Assembly: GCA_019352135.1 (NCBI GenBank)
Contig: JABBNX010000005.1
Coordinates: 12,727-59,663, forward strand
DNA length: 46,937 nucleotides
Direction of reading: 5' to 3'
From: Pseudomonadota bacterium
Lineage (GTDB): Bacteria > Desulfobacterota > Desulfuromonadia > Geobacterales > Pseudopelobacteraceae
Below, one piece after another: positions 1 to 9,214 of this stretch (the stretch's first letter is position 1; every line of letters starts with the position of its first letter). Under the pieces are notes generated by a model. That model was not told the origin of the DNA and searched no databases. It saw only the letters and a program-made list of their open reading frames with translations. A program made the position numbers and the translations under genes.

Positions 1-1195
1 CGTCTTCGGCTATCTGGCGCGCGGCATCAAGAAACTGGTCGACATACCGGTCATTGCCAGCCACCGCATCAATGATCCGGATCTGGCCCGGGAGATGATC
101 GCAGACGGTTACTGTGACATGGTGGCGGTCGGAAGGGCGCTGATCGCCGATCCGTACTTCCCGGAGAAAGCCCGCAGTCGCCATGAGGCAGACATCGTTC
201 ATTGCGTGGCGTGCGGGCAGGGGTGTTTCGACAACCTTTTCAAGATGAAAGCGGTGGAATGTCTTTGCAACCCGCGCGCCGGGTATGAGCGTTCTCGAGC
301 GGTTTCCCTGGCCGATACTCCATTGAACGTCACCATTGTCGGCGGCGGTGTTGCCGGAATGAGCGCGGCCATATCAGCGGCAGAGCGGGGTCACCGTGTG
401 ACGCTCCATGAATCTGGCAACCATCTCGGTGGACAGCTCCTTCTTGCGGGCGCGCCTCCAGGGCGTGAAGAGTTTATCGAACTGGCCGCAGATCTGGAGC
501 GACAGGTGAAATTATCCGGCGCTACCGTCGTGCTCAATTCATGCGTCGATGACCAGCTTTTGAAAACTGTACATCCTGACGCGTTAATTCTCGCTTCAGG
601 CGGGCTGCCTATCGCACCCGCCATTCCGGGTGCTGATCTGCCACACGTCGTTCAGGCCTGGGGCGTGCTGACTGAGTCTGTCACAACAGGAAAGCACGTG
701 GTTGTAATCGGTGGAGGTGCGGTCGGAATCGAAACGGCACTGCTGCTGGCGGAGAAGGGCACTCTTTCCGGTGAAGCGCTCAAGTTTTTGCTGGTTCATG
801 AGGCCGAGTCGGTCGAAGCTCTATATGAACTGGCCACACACGGCAGCAAAGAGGTCACCGTGATCGAAATGCTGGGAGAACTGGGCAAAAACTTCGGCAA
901 GAGCACCCGCTGGGGGATGATGCAGGATGTGGAGCGGTATGGCGTCACGACCCGGGCCACGGCAAAGGTCATTGGAATTATGCCGGATTGCGTCAGAATC
1001 GAGTGCGATGGAGTGCTCGAAGATATTCCGGCCGACTCTGTCGTGCTTGCCGTCGGCACGCGCTCCAATAATTCGCTCCGGGAAATGGTTGAAACGAGCG
1101 GTATTCCGTTTCGTATTGTGGGGGACGCCGTTCAGCCAGCCATGGTGATCGACGCTATCCATCAAGGTTTTACGGCCGGTCGTGAGATCTGCTGA
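1..1195 (+). CDS. FadH/old-yellow-enzyme-type Fe-S flavoprotein oxidoreductase (5' partial)
   Basis: The reading frame is open from the first complete codon (base 2), so the N-terminal part of the FMN-binding TIM barrel lies outside the window. What remains is the end of the barrel (GRALIADPYFPEKAR), then a Cys set spaced C-x2-C-x3-C-x11-C (codons at 203, 212, 224, 260), which binds a [4Fe-4S] cluster in 2,4-dienoyl-CoA reductase and trimethylamine dehydrogenase relatives. It is followed by an FAD-type dinucleotide fold (GGGVAGMSAA) and an NAD(P)-type fold (GGGAVGIETALL). Known members reduce enoyl or dienoyl C=C bonds or act as dehydrogenases; the substrate cannot be told here. It sits upstream of a thioesterase and a crotonase, which suggests acyl-CoA metabolism. 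The family is certain, the exact reaction is not. Confidence 0.85.
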   Translation, partial: VFGYLARGIKKLVDIPVIASHRINDPDLAREMIADGYCDMVAVGRALIADPYFPEKARSRHEADIVHCVACGQGCFDNLFKMKAVECLCNPRAGYERSRAVSLADTPLNVTIVGGGVAGMSAAISAAERGHRVTLHESGNHLGGQLLLAGAPPGREEFIELAADLERQVKLSGATVVLNSCVDDQLLKTVHPDALILASGGLPIAPAIPGADLPHVVQAWGVLTESVTTGKHVVVIGGGAVGIETALLLAEKGTLSGEALKFLLVHEAESVEALYELATHGSKEVTVIEMLGELGKNFGKSTRWGMMQDVERYGVTTRATAKVIGIMPDCVRIECDGVLEDIPADSVVLAVGTRSNNSLREMVETSGIPFRIVGDAVQPAMVIDAIHQGFTAGREIC

Positions 1196-1219
1196 ACTTA
1201 CGCACCAAGGGGATTAATT

Positions 1220-1774
1220 ATGAAGAATCTGTTTGTAGCAGTTGTTCTGACCCTGCTCTTTGCAAATCAATCGTCCGCCGTGGAAGTAGCCGGGGTGCAG
1301 GTGGCTCAGTCGGTAACTGTTAATGGTCAGCAGTTGAAATTGAATGGATACGGAATCAGAAAAAAGTTTTTCTTCAAGATCTACATCGGTTCTCTGTACG
1401 CTGCAAGGCACCTGGCCAGCGCGGCAGAAGCATACGGTGACAACGGCAACAAATTGATCAGGATGAACTTTCTGCATTCAAAGGTCGACAAGGAAAAAAT
1501 CATCGAAGCCTTCAACGAAGGTTTCAGGAACAACTCACCCGACCTGGCCGGATCCGCCGAAGTGAAGAAATTCCTCGGGTTATTCACCGCTGATTTTATT
1601 CATGGTGATGTCGTTGACCTGGCTATCGGGGCTGATGGCAGCGTTTCAGTCAGCCATAACGGCAGGCATCTTGGCACTGTCATGTCTGCAAAGCTCGGCA
1701 GGGCGGTTCTTGCCATATATCTGGGTGACAAGCCGGCTGACGCGTCACTGAAGAGTGGTATGCTCGGCAATTAA
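1220..1774 (+). CDS. Chalcone isomerase-like exported protein
   Basis: A 184-residue protein with a typical signal peptide (short basic start, hydrophobic core, SSAVEV cleavage region near residue 20). The mature part carries features of the bacterial chalcone-isomerase-like family: LNGYGIRKKFFFKIYIGSLY near residues 41-60, and a C-terminal LGRAVLAIYLGDKPAD segment. Plant relatives close flavanone rings, but bacterial members of this family have no established reaction and several are thought to bind fatty acids. It starts 24 bp after the upstream oxidoreductase stop, with an AAGGGGATT-like ribosome-binding site before ATG, so it is probably in the same operon. Periplasmic location is inferred from the signal peptide. 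Confidence 0.75.
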   Translation: MKNLFVAVVLTLLFANQSSAVEVAGVQVAQSVTVNGQQLKLNGYGIRKKFFFKIYIGSLYAARHLASAAEAYGDNGNKLIRMNFLHSKVDKEKIIEAFNEGFRNNSPDLAGSAEVKKFLGLFTADFIHGDVVDLAIGADGSVSVSHNGRHLGTVMSAKLGRAVLAIYLGDKPADASLKSGMLGN

Positions 1775-1794
1775 TCGGCAAGGAGTCACCTCTT

Positions 1795-2181
1795 ATGGCA
1801 CAGACCTACTCAACTCCCATTGAACTGCGATTTTCCGACCTTGACGCCTATGGCCACGTGAACAGCGCCGTCTACTTCACCTACCTCGAAACGGCACGGG
1901 TCAAGCTGTTTCATGATTTCTTCAAAGAGGTCACGGCACAGGGGATTTTCACCGTCGTCGCGCGGGCGGAGTGTGACTTCAAGATCCCGATCATGCTCTA
2001 CGACGAGGTCATCGTTACGCTCTGGGTGGCCAAAACGGGGCGTTCGAGCTTCGAACTGGAGTACCGGATCCATAACGATCACGAGAAAACCTACGCCACC
2101 GCCCGCACGACAATGGTCTGCTTTGACAGCATCAAGAATGTAGCGATACCGTTGCCCGAAACCATAAAGGCAATGGCGTGA
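1795..2181 (+). CDS. Hotdog-fold acyl-CoA thioesterase (YbgC/4HBT family)
   Basis: A 128-residue single hotdog domain. The N-terminal motif FSDLDAYGHVNSAVYFTYLE is the classic 4-hydroxybenzoyl-CoA thioesterase/YbgC signature, with Asp17 as the likely catalytic residue. Such enzymes hydrolyse acyl-CoA thioesters in the cytoplasm. An AAGGAG-type site precedes the ATG. It follows the chalcone-isomerase-like gene by 20 bp and is followed by a crotonase, so a role in removing stalled or excess acyl-CoAs is plausible. The substrate cannot be predicted from sequence. Confidence 0.85.
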   Translation: MAQTYSTPIELRFSDLDAYGHVNSAVYFTYLETARVKLFHDFFKEVTAQGIFTVVARAECDFKIPIMLYDEVIVTLWVAKTGRSSFELEYRIHNDHEKTYATARTTMVCFDSIKNVAIPLPETIKAMA

Positions 2182-2210
2182 CAATTGCCGATAAAGGAGT
2201 ACCTGTCGAT

Positions 2211-2987
2211 ATGAACAGCACCGATCAGATCCAGAGCGAAACAAGTGACGGCATCCTTACCCTGCGCATCAACCGGCCGGACAAAAAAAATGCCTTGAAT
2301 CTCGCCATGTACCAGACTCTGGCGGATAATCTCAGGGCGGCAGACCGTGATGACACCGTCCGGGTAATCCTGATCAGCGGTGGCGATGAATGCTTCACCA
2401 GCGGCAATGACCTGGCCGACTTTCTCTCTGCGCCGCCGACCGGCCCGGAAAGTCCGGTCATGCAGTTTCTCAGCGCGATCAGCGAAACGCGCAAACCGCT
2501 GGTGGCAGCGGTCAATGGCCTGGCGGTCGGGATCGGCGTCACGATGCTGCTGCACTGCGATCTGGTCTATGTTGGGGAAAGCGCCACCTTCCAGATGCCG
2601 TTCGTTAACCTGGGGCTCTGTCCTGAGGCCGGCTCAACGCTTCTCCTCCCACGGATAATGGGACACCAACGAGCTGCCGAACTCCTGCTTCTGGGTGAGG
2701 CATTCCATGCGGAGAAGGCGCAGCGCGTCGGGATCGTTACCGAGGTCTGTCCGGACGGCGATGTGCTGGCTTTAGCCCGGAGCAGGGCGCTGCAGCTGGC
2801 AGCCCAACCGGCGGCTGCCGTGCGTCTGGCCAAGGAGCTGTTAAAGCGTGATTATACCGTACAATTGCAGGAAACCATCGCCGAAGAGGGGAAACAGTTC
2901 ACGGTCCGCCTGAAGTCACCTGAAGCGGCCGAGGCGCTGCAGGCCTTCATACAGCGGAGAAAACCGGATTTTTTACGATTCAATTAG
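2211..2987 (+). CDS. Crotonase-family protein, probable enoyl-CoA isomerase type
   Basis: A crotonase of 258 residues from the ATG at 2211, which is preceded by AAGGAG at 2194-2199. An upstream in-frame GTG at 2178 overlaps the thioesterase stop but has no such site. Oxyanion-hole segments are present: ECFTSGNDLADF and VNGLAVGIGVTMLLHCD. The hydratase Glu in the second segment is replaced (GIGVTM where hydratases have GGGCEL), and a single acidic residue occurs in LGLCPEAGS, the position used by delta3,delta2-enoyl-CoA isomerases (PEGxSS). Isomerisation of a shifted double bond is therefore more likely than hydration. It is the last gene of the first operon, facing a convergent regulator gene. 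Confidence 0.8.
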   Translation: MNSTDQIQSETSDGILTLRINRPDKKNALNLAMYQTLADNLRAADRDDTVRVILISGGDECFTSGNDLADFLSAPPTGPESPVMQFLSAISETRKPLVAAVNGLAVGIGVTMLLHCDLVYVGESATFQMPFVNLGLCPEAGSTLLLPRIMGHQRAAELLLLGEAFHAEKAQRVGIVTEVCPDGDVLALARSRALQLAAQPAAAVRLAKELLKRDYTVQLQETIAEEGKQFTVRLKSPEAAEALQAFIQRRKPDFLRFN

Positions 2988-3117
2988 TCAGGTCGTACCG
3001 ATATTGCCCGTGCGGATGAAATAATGTACCGAGGCAAAAAGGATGGGCGACATTGCGTTAAGTTGATCTTGTGACCTGTTGCCGCTGGTGAATAAAAATA
3101 CAACGTGGGTACTGTGG

Positions 3118-3516
3118 CTATTTAATAAGATTGAATTCATCGACAATTCTTTGACGATAGGCCGTGATATCCTTTTCAAGGGACTGGAGGGTTGCAACCT
3201 TCTGTTTGATGCTGTTTAAATGCGTGCCAAGCAGTTCTATCAGACGCGGCATGATCTTTTCCGGGACCTTCTGCTCCTTGTCGAACAGGTCAGCCAGTTC
3301 CTTCATCTCTTCAAGAGACAGCCCCAGTTCCTTTACCTTCAGTACAAATTTAAAACGCTTGATATCTCCCTTTTCATAATATCGTACCTTACCCTCTGTC
3401 CGCTTGGGAGGTTCGACAAGCCCCATCTTTTCATACAGCCGGATTGTCCGTGTCGTGATGTTCAATTCCTCGGCCAAGTCGCTTATCTGCATATGTTCTT
3501 CATTGCTTAATCTCAT
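3118..3516 (-). CDS. MerR-family transcriptional regulator (first of a pair)
   Basis: 132 residues from the ATG at 3516, preceded by AAGGAG (minus strand, 3521-3526). An in-frame TTG six codons upstream would swallow that site and is rejected. The N-terminus is a MerR winged helix-turn-helix (MQISDLAEELNITTRTIRLY, then RYYEKGDIKRFKFVLKVKEL), followed by a long coiled-coil dimerisation helix. There is no cysteine set for metals, so an organic or CoA-type effector is likely, as in LiuR-like regulators of acyl-CoA catabolism. It has its own near-consensus promoter. It sits beside a second MerR gene and upstream of the IcmF operon, making that operon the probable target (inference). Confidence 0.9.
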   Translation of the reverse strand: MRLSNEEHMQISDLAEELNITTRTIRLYEKMGLVEPPKRTEGKVRYYEKGDIKRFKFVLKVKELGLSLEEMKELADLFDKEQKVPEKIMPRLIELLGTHLNSIKQKVATLQSLEKDITAYRQRIVDEFNLIK

Positions 3517-3539
3517 ACTTCTCCTTAATGTCAACTATA

Positions 3540-3568
3540 CTTATAAGGAAACATCTTTATATTGTCAA
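3540..3568 (-). promoter_or_regulatory. Sigma-70 promoter of the first MerR gene
   Basis: Read on the minus strand: TTGACA (3563-3568), a 17-bp spacer, TATAAG (3540-3545), about 24 bp before the start codon. It is one of the best-matching promoters in the window. The spacer is the normal length, unlike the 19-20 bp spacers of metal-type MerR targets. Confidence 0.75.
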
Positions 3569-3751
3569 GAATATTTGGGCAGTCATATTCACGGTGCCGT
3601 TATATGGAGGAGAAATACAGACTGTAGGGGGCGCCAACAACAGTGGGTCGAGTAAACAGCGGAAAATTTTTACACCGTTTGCGGGAGGATTGTTAGTCAG
3701 GTTTGATGGTGGACGGCAGGGTTACCCGAAATTACCAGCGTCTGGCACTCC

Positions 3752-4162
3752 TCAACAGCCGGCTGATTCACGCAATTTTGTTGACATTTTCTGTCGATAC
3801 TCAACGATTTCCTTGCGCAAGGAAGAGAGTTTAGCGACCTTGTCATCAATCAAATCAATATGCACATCAAGAATGTTAATAAGCTCCGGAATTAATTGGT
3901 CGGTTTTCTTTGCATCACCGTAGACCCTATAGAGATTCTGGAGCTCTTTGATAGTAAGGCCCAAATCCTTCAACTTCAGGATGAATTTGATCCTGCGCAC
4001 CATGTACGAGTCGTAGCCACGGTTGCCACGGTCGAGCCGTTCAACAGATTCTATAATTCCCTCTTCTTCCCAGTAGCGCAAAGTCCGGGTAGAAATTCCC
4101 AATTCATTGCAAAGCTCGCCTATGGTCATAATGTCATCAGATTCTATTGTTGAATCGTTCAT
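3752..4162 (-). CDS. MerR-family transcriptional regulator (second of a pair)
   Basis: 136 residues with the same architecture as its neighbour: a helix-turn-helix at residues 12-30 (MTIGELCNELGISTRTLRYW), a wing (RGNRGYDSYMVRRIKFILKL), then a dimerisation coiled coil ending in a short tail. The two proteins are clearly paralogous (KFxLKxKxLGL and a shared RQ(R/K) region near the end). Only isolated cysteines occur, so metal sensing is unlikely. It is divergent from the gene at 4484 across a 321-bp region, the usual arrangement for a local regulator. Two MerR paralogs side by side could bind as partners or respond to different intermediates (inference). Confidence 0.9.
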   Translation of the reverse strand: MNDSTIESDDIMTIGELCNELGISTRTLRYWEEEGIIESVERLDRGNRGYDSYMVRRIKFILKLKDLGLTIKELQNLYRVYGDAKKTDQLIPELINILDVHIDLIDDKVAKLSSLRKEIVEYRQKMSTKLRESAGC

Positions 4163-4483
4163 AAAGCCCTCGCAAATGTATCTTCGTTGTATTGCTCCAT
4201 AGACGCAATGGCTGTTATTATGACGTTGACGTGAATTAAATGCTACATAAAAATCAAGTCAGTTGTGCGTCTGATAATGAATAACCACGTTATATTAAAT
4301 AATAGTAGTACTATTAGCTAATTATGTAAGTTTGTCATAGTTATTTGATGTGTTAAAATAACAGAGTTAATTTTTGCATTGACATATGCGTAAACGCTAT
4401 ATACCCTTTTCTGTATATCGACCAGTGCGAGCGGTATTTGCCGCACCTCCCGTACGCGCTACGCATAAAGAGGAGATCAAATC
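4163..4483. promoter_or_regulatory. Divergent AT-rich control region between MerR-2 and the IcmF operon
   Basis: 321 bp without a gene. Two elements stand out. At 4227 is TTGACGTGAATTAAATG, embedded in a GACGTTGACGT repeat close to the MerR-2 start, a possible autoregulatory site. At 4379 is TTGACATATGCGTAAACGC with a perfect GCGT-AA-ACGC dyad (4388-4397) followed by TATATA/TATACC (4398-4405), the likely operon promoter. It resembles the starts at 9215 and 16952. The middle (4290-4370) is very AT-rich, with no further structure I can name. The start at 4484 has AGGAG at 4471-4475. Confidence 0.55.
4379..4405 (+). promoter_or_regulatory. Putative promoter/MerR operator of the IcmF operon
   Basis: TTGACA at 4379-4384 is followed by a perfect 4-bp dyad GCGT-AA-ACGC and TATATACC. 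The spacing to the best -10 is short (13-15 bp), or 18-20 bp if TTGCAT at 4374 serves as the -35 element, the kind of odd spacing MerR proteins correct. The family resemblance to the 9215 and 16952 elements supports regulation by one or both MerR proteins (inference). Confidence 0.5.
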
Positions 4484-5029
4484 ATGTCAAACGTGGAACG
4501 TGTCGGTGATGAAGGCGTCAGCCTTCTGTACAACCTGAGCAAGGAAGAACTGGTCAAGATTATTGTCGATGACGCCAAAAACTGGCTGGCCCATGACGGG
4601 CTCTGGTTTCAGGCGATTGAGAAGCGCTATGGTATGGACGTTGCTGTGGACGCCGACATAGAGGCATGGCGCTATTTTACCGTTATTGAAGCAAAACGGA
4701 TCATGGAGCGCCTGGGAATGAAGCCTGGTGGAGGAATTCCGGCACTGGTGGAATGCCTTAAGCATCGGTTCTATGCCCGCTTGAACCTGCAGGAAAGTTC
4801 TGAGGTAACGGATACACGAGTCGTTTTCAAAATGCTTGACTGCCGTGTTCAATCCGCCCGCAAGCGCAAAGGACTGGCGGATCACCCCTGCAAATCGGTT
4901 GGTATTGTCGAATATGGCGAATTTGCCAAGACCATTGATCCACGTTTCAGCACCCGTTGTATCGCTTGTCCGCCGGATCCGCACCCTGAAGATTACTGGT
5001 GCGCCTGGGAGTTTACCCTGGTCGAATAA
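4484..5029 (+). CDS. Conserved small protein upstream of IcmF (resembles DUF6125)
   Basis: 181 residues, no signal peptide or membrane segment. The N-terminal half is helical ([20 protein letters not shown], then [10 protein letters not shown]). The C-terminal half has a Cys/Trp-rich signature: a Cys near [17 protein letters not shown], and [11 protein letters not shown] followed by YWCAWEF. From memory it resembles proteins grouped as DUF6125, whose function is unknown. The conserved cysteines could hold a metal or cluster. It is the first gene of the operon and lies 26 bp before the mutase ATG. A role linked to the B12 mutase or to the incoming substrate is only an inference from position. 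Confidence 0.7.
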   Translation: MSNVERVGDEGVSLLYNLSKEELVKIIVDDAKNWLAHDGLWFQAIEKRYGMDVAVDADIEAWRYFTVIEAKRIMERLGMKPGGGIPALVECLKHRFYARLNLQESSEVTDTRVVFKMLDCRVQSARKRKGLADHPCKSVGIVEYGEFAKTIDPRFSTRCIACPPDPHPEDYWCAWEFTLVE

Positions 5030-5055
5030 TTACCCGTTACCGAGGAGGAACCACC

Positions 5056-8000
5056 ATGCAGGATGCTATTGAAACATACAAACCAAAACATAAACTGCGT
5101 TTTGTTACCGCCACCAGCCTCTTTGACGGTCATGACGTTTCCATAAATGTAATTCGCAGGATTCTTCAGGCCTCCGGGGCGGAGGTCATCCATCTGGGGC
5201 ATAATCGCTCTGTTGATGAGATTGTGACCGCTGCTATCCAGGAAGATGCCCACGGCATCAACATCAGCAGTTACCAGGGGGGGCATGTCGCCTTCTTCAA
5301 ATACACCATGGATCTGCTGCGGGAACGTGGGGCCGGTCATATCAAGGTCTTTGGCGGTGGCGGCGGTGTGATTGTACCTGAAGAAATCAAGGAGATTGAG
5401 GCGTTCGGAGTCACCAAAATTTTTTCACCTGAGGATGGCCGACGCATGGGTCTGCAGGGGATGATTAGCTTCATGCTTGAGCAGTGTGATTTCAGTCTTG
5501 GGCGTGACCCGGAAGAAGAATTGGAAAAGTTGAAAAATCAGGATATTCGCGCCATCAATACCATCATTACCCTTGCTGAGGATTCGGTACATTGCGGCAG
5601 CGATGAGGGGTATGGCACGTTACGTGAGAGAGTAAAAGAGATGGGAAAACAAACGCCTGTGCTGGGGATTACCGGTACCGGCGGCGCGGGCAAGAGTACC
5701 ATGAGTGATGAGTTGGTGCTACGCTTCCTTCATGACTTCCCTGAAAAGAGTGTCGCCATTCTGGCGGTTGATCCATCCCGTCAGAGAACCGGCGGCGCGT
5801 TGTTGGGAGATCGTATCCGTATGAATTCCATCACCGGCAAGCGGGTCTACATGCGGTCGCTGGCGACGCGGGACTCACACTCCGAACTTTCCGCGGCGAT
5901 ACAGGATGCGCTCGATGTGGTTCGGGCCTCCGGCTTTGACCTGATTGTGGTTGAGACCTCCGGTATCGGCCAGGGAGATGCCTCGGTAGTAACTATTTGT
6001 GACCTGTCCCTGTATGTGATGACCTCTGAATTCGGTGCCCCGACACAGCTGGAAAAGATCGATATGCTTGATTTTGCCGATCTGGTTGCCATTAACAAAT
6101 TTGACCGAAAAGGTTCTGAAGATGCCTTAAAAAACGTCAAAAAACAGTATCGGCGCAACCGGGTCATGTTTGATGTGCCAGACGAGCAGATACCGGTCTA
6201 TGGCACTATCGCTTCCCAGTTTAACGACCCGGGGACATCAGTGCTGTACCTTGCTTTGCTCAGCAAACTGAACGAGAAAAAAGGGAGTGCTTGGCAATCC
6301 GGGCTCGTGATCAGAGAACGTGACAGCCTGAGCAAAACCGTTATTCCGGCAGACCGTATCCACTATCTGGGAGAAATCGCCCAAACCGTGCGTAGTTACC
6401 GCAAGACCGTTGTCCAACAGTGTGTTGTTGCCCGCTCGTTGTATCAGCTGAAAGCGGTACAGGGGATGTTGGAAGAGGGTTCAGCCGCAGCGCTGGAGGT
6501 GGCCTGTCTGGCACAGACCAATGATGCCAGGCTCCATGAAGAGCCGCGTCAGCTTTTGTCATGCTGGGATGAGCTGAAACGGTCCTATCGTCAGGAAGCT
6601 TTGATAACGAAGGTTCGCGATAAAGAGATCCGCACCGAGCTGTTTACCACCAGCCTTTCCGGCACACGCATCCCTAGGGTCTCTGTCCCCGGTTTTGATG
6701 ACTGGGGCGAGATACTCAGGTGGCGTATGCTGGAGAACCTGCCGGGGTTTTTCCCGTTCACCGCCGGAGTCTTTCCCTTTAAACGGGCTGAGGAAGATCC
6801 TAAACGTCAGTTTGCTGGCGAGGGAAGCCCTGAGCGGACCAACAAACGCTTTCACTACCTCTGTCAGGACGATGGCGCAAAACGGCTCTCAACCGCCTTT
6901 GACAGCGTAACTCTCTACGGCGCTGACCCGGACTATCCGCCTGACATCTACGGCAAGGTGGGTGAAAGCGGGGTGTCAATCGCAACTATCGACGATATCA
7001 AGAAGCTGTTTGCCGGTTTTGATCTCTGCGCGCCGTCAACCAGTGTCTCTATAACCATTAACGGTCCGGCGCCGATGATGCTGGCCATGTTCTTTAACGC
7101 CGCCATTGATCAGCAGGTCGAACGTTTCACAGAACAACAGCGGCGTGGGCCGGATGAGGCCGAGTATCAGAAAATCAAGGCGGATACGCTGCAAAACGTC
7201 CGTGGCACAGTACAGGCTGATATTCTCAAGGAAGACCAGGGACAAAATACCTGTCTGTTTTCAATAGACTTTGCCCTGAAGATGATGGGGGACATACAGC
7301 AATACTTTATTGAACAAAAGGTGCGCAACTACTACTCTGTTTCGATTAGCGGCTACCATATTGCCGAGGCAGGTGCCAACCCTATTACCCAGTTGGCCCT
7401 GACCCTGTCTAATGGCTTTACCTTTCTGGAATATTACCTTGCCAGAGGTATGGATATTGATGACTTTGCCCCGAATCTTTCCTTCTTTTTCAGCAATGGC
7501 TTAGACCCTGAATACAGCGTCATCGGCAGGGTGGCCAGGCGTATCTGGTCCGTGACTATGCGGGAAAAATACGGCGCCAATGACCGCAGCCAAAAACTCA
7601 AATACCATATCCAGACATCTGGACGTTCGCTGCACGCCCAGGAAATGGACTTCAACGACATCCGTACCACTCTGCAGGCCTTGGTAGCGATCTATGATAA
7701 TTGTAACTCGCTGCATACCAACGCCTACGATGAGGCGGTGACCACTCCTACAGAAGAGTCAGTGCGGCGGGCCATGGCAATCCAGATGATTATCACCAAA
7801 GAGTTCGGTCTTGCAAAGAACGAAAACCCGATTCAGGGCTCGTTTATTATTGAAGAGCTGACCGATCTGGTGGAAGAGGCGGTCATGCTCGAATTTGAAC
7901 GCATTGATCATCGTGGCGGCGTGCTGGGGGCCATGGAAACCCAGTATCAGCGCAGTAAGATTCAGGACGAATCCATGCTGTATGAACACAAAAAGCATAA

Positions 8001-8307
8001 CGGCGAGCTGCCGATTGTTGGGGTCAACACCTTCCTCAATCCCCGCTCTGATGAAGAGGGGTTCGGGATTCCGGGTGAACTCGCCAGGGCCACTATTGAA
8101 GAGAAAGAACAGCAGATTAACAATTTGAGAGCATTTCAGGAGAAAAATCGCACTGAAGCGTTGCAGGCACTGGAGCGCCTGAAGGCCGTTGCCATGTCCG
8201 GAGATAACGTCTTTGCCGAGATGATGGAAACGGTTAAATATGCCTCGCTCGGTCAAATTACCCAGGCGCTGTTTGAGGTGGGTGGCCGTTACCGGAGAAA
8301 CATGTAA
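5056..8307 (+). CDS. icmF: IcmF-type fused acyl-CoA mutase (isobutyryl-CoA mutase with G-protein chaperone)
   Basis: 1083 residues from ATG 5056, preceded by GAGGAGGAA. The domain order is that of IcmF. A B12-binding domain covers about residues 15-150 ([17 protein letters not shown], with lower-axial ligand His26). A MeaB/MeaI-type GTPase starts near residue 195 (P-loop GTGGAGKST, 207-215; [11 protein letters not shown]). The mutase barrel fills the C-terminal half (TAGVFPFKR near 569-577; [14 protein letters not shown]). The methylmalonyl-CoA mutase carboxylate-binding motif (TMYxxRPWTxRQ) is absent, arguing for a neutral acyl-CoA. Known IcmFs interconvert isobutyryl- and n-butyryl-CoA, and some act on pivalyl/isovaleryl-CoA. 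The following beta-oxidation genes fit conversion of butyryl-CoA to acetyl-CoA. Confidence 0.93.
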   Translation: MQDAIETYKPKHKLRFVTATSLFDGHDVSINVIRRILQASGAEVIHLGHNRSVDEIVTAAIQEDAHGINISSYQGGHVAFFKYTMDLLRERGAGHIKVFGGGGGVIVPEEIKEIEAFGVTKIFSPEDGRRMGLQGMISFMLEQCDFSLGRDPEEELEKLKNQDIRAINTIITLAEDSVHCGSDEGYGTLRERVKEMGKQTPVLGITGTGGAGKSTMSDELVLRFLHDFPEKSVAILAVDPSRQRTGGALLGDRIRMNSITGKRVYMRSLATRDSHSELSAAIQDALDVVRASGFDLIVVETSGIGQGDASVVTICDLSLYVMTSEFGAPTQLEKIDMLDFADLVAINKFDRKGSEDALKNVKKQYRRNRVMFDVPDEQIPVYGTIASQFNDPGTSVLYLALLSKLNEKKGSAWQSGLVIRERDSLSKTVIPADRIHYLGEIAQTVRSYRKTVVQQCVVARSLYQLKAVQGMLEEGSAAALEVACLAQTNDARLHEEPRQLLSCWDELKRSYRQEALITKVRDKEIRTELFTTSLSGTRIPRVSVPGFDDWGEILRWRMLENLPGFFPFTAGVFPFKRAEEDPKRQFAGEGSPERTNKRFHYLCQDDGAKRLSTAFDSVTLYGADPDYPPDIYGKVGESGVSIATIDDIKKLFAGFDLCAPSTSVSITINGPAPMMLAMFFNAAIDQQVERFTEQQRRGPDEAEYQKIKADTLQNVRGTVQADILKEDQGQNTCLFSIDFALKMMGDIQQYFIEQKVRNYYSVSISGYHIAEAGANPITQLALTLSNGFTFLEYYLARGMDIDDFAPNLSFFFSNGLDPEYSVIGRVARRIWSVTMREKYGANDRSQKLKYHIQTSGRSLHAQEMDFNDIRTTLQALVAIYDNCNSLHTNAYDEAVTTPTEESVRRAMAIQMIITKEFGLAKNENPIQGSFIIEELTDLVEEAVMLEFERIDHRGGVLGAMETQYQRSKIQDESMLYEHKKHNGELPIVGVNTFLNPRSDEEGFGIPGELARATIEEKEQQINNLRAFQEKNRTEALQALERLKAVAMSGDNVFAEMMETVKYASLGQITQALFEVGGRYRRNM

Positions 8308-8361
8308 ACAAAGCATAATTCGTAGAATGACGGGAAAAACTTCTCAATAAAGGAGTCTGTT

Positions 8362-9138
8362 ATGGAAAAGGATCTGATCAAGACCAGAAAAGAAGGACGT
8401 ATCGGCTGGATTACCCTGAATCGCCCCGAAGCGACGAACACCTTTACTATTCCCTTCGCCAATCAGCTCGATGCAGCGCTCAAGCAGATGGAAAGCGACC
8501 CCGATGTCCTGGTTGTGGTTGTCGATGCCGCCGGGAAGAACTTCTGTACCGGCATTGGCCTGGACCAGTTTCCCCCCAGAACACAGCAGGAGGCCCGTGA
8601 TTTCCTGTACCAGATCGATGCGTTTTACGGCACCCTCACACGCATGAAGAAGGTCACCATCGCCTCAGTACATGGCTACGCTCTGGCGAACGGAGCTGGT
8701 CTGGCAATTGGTTGTGACTTGACTGTAGCAGCCGATACCGCCGTTTTCGGTACCACCGCCATTAACGTCGGTCTGATCTGTCTGGGACCTGCCGCACCGA
8801 TGATACAAAGTTTGGGGCGTAAAAAGGTTCTGGAAATGGTCTTGACCGGGGACATGATCAGTGCTGCCGAGGCCGAGAGGCTCGGCCTGGTCAACAAGGT
8901 TGTGCCGGAACAGGATCTGGCGGCAGCAACTCTGGAGCTTGCCAACAAGTTGGCGTCAAAGAGCCCGCTTGCCCTGAGAAACGGCAAGGAAGGTCTAAAT
9001 CGTCTGCCGGACCTTCCCCAACAGCAGGCGCTGGATGTCATGGATGACATTTTCTCCTCCCTGGCAGCTACCGAAGATGCCGTAGAAGGGGTTGCCGCCT
9101 TTGTGGGGAAACGGAAGCCGGTCTGGAAAAACAGGTAA
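8362..9138 (+). CDS. Crotonase-superfamily protein lacking both canonical hydratase glutamates
   Basis: 258 residues from ATG, with AAAGGAG upstream. The crotonase fold is clear: ITLNRPEATNTF, oxyanion segments NFCTGIGLDQF and VHGYALANGAGLAIGCD, then LEMVLTGDMISAAEAERLGL. Both catalytic glutamates of enoyl-CoA hydratase are missing: ALANGAGLAI stands where ALGGGCELAM is usual, and the FGQPEILLG segment reads FGTTAINVG. Simple hydration by the standard two-Glu mechanism is therefore doubtful; isomerase, hydrolase, decarboxylase or non-standard hydratase activity are alternatives. The pathway needs a hydratase between acyl-CoA dehydrogenase and 3-hydroxyacyl-CoA dehydrogenase, and this is the only crotonase in the block. 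It lies 54 bp after the mutase. Confidence 0.85.
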   Translation: MEKDLIKTRKEGRIGWITLNRPEATNTFTIPFANQLDAALKQMESDPDVLVVVVDAAGKNFCTGIGLDQFPPRTQQEARDFLYQIDAFYGTLTRMKKVTIASVHGYALANGAGLAIGCDLTVAADTAVFGTTAINVGLICLGPAAPMIQSLGRKKVLEMVLTGDMISAAEAERLGLVNKVVPEQDLAAATLELANKLASKSPLALRNGKEGLNRLPDLPQQQALDVMDDIFSSLAATEDAVEGVAAFVGKRKPVWKNR

Positions 9139-9214
9139 GCTGCCGGTTGACGATACTTTTCTGGGATGATTGATGCGATTAAATAGCAGGTATAGAATTG
9201 CGTTATAAATGGCA

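Noticed and set aside
3535-3751. Extra gene between the two MerR genes
   Set aside because: Plus-strand open frames here overlap the MerR-1 promoter and the MerR-2 3' end and lack a ribosome-binding site.
5056-8307. Reading the fused mutase as methylmalonyl-CoA mutase
   Set aside because: Domain order (B12 domain, GTPase, mutase barrel in one chain) is that of IcmF, and the carboxylate-binding TMYxxRPWTxRQ motif is absent.
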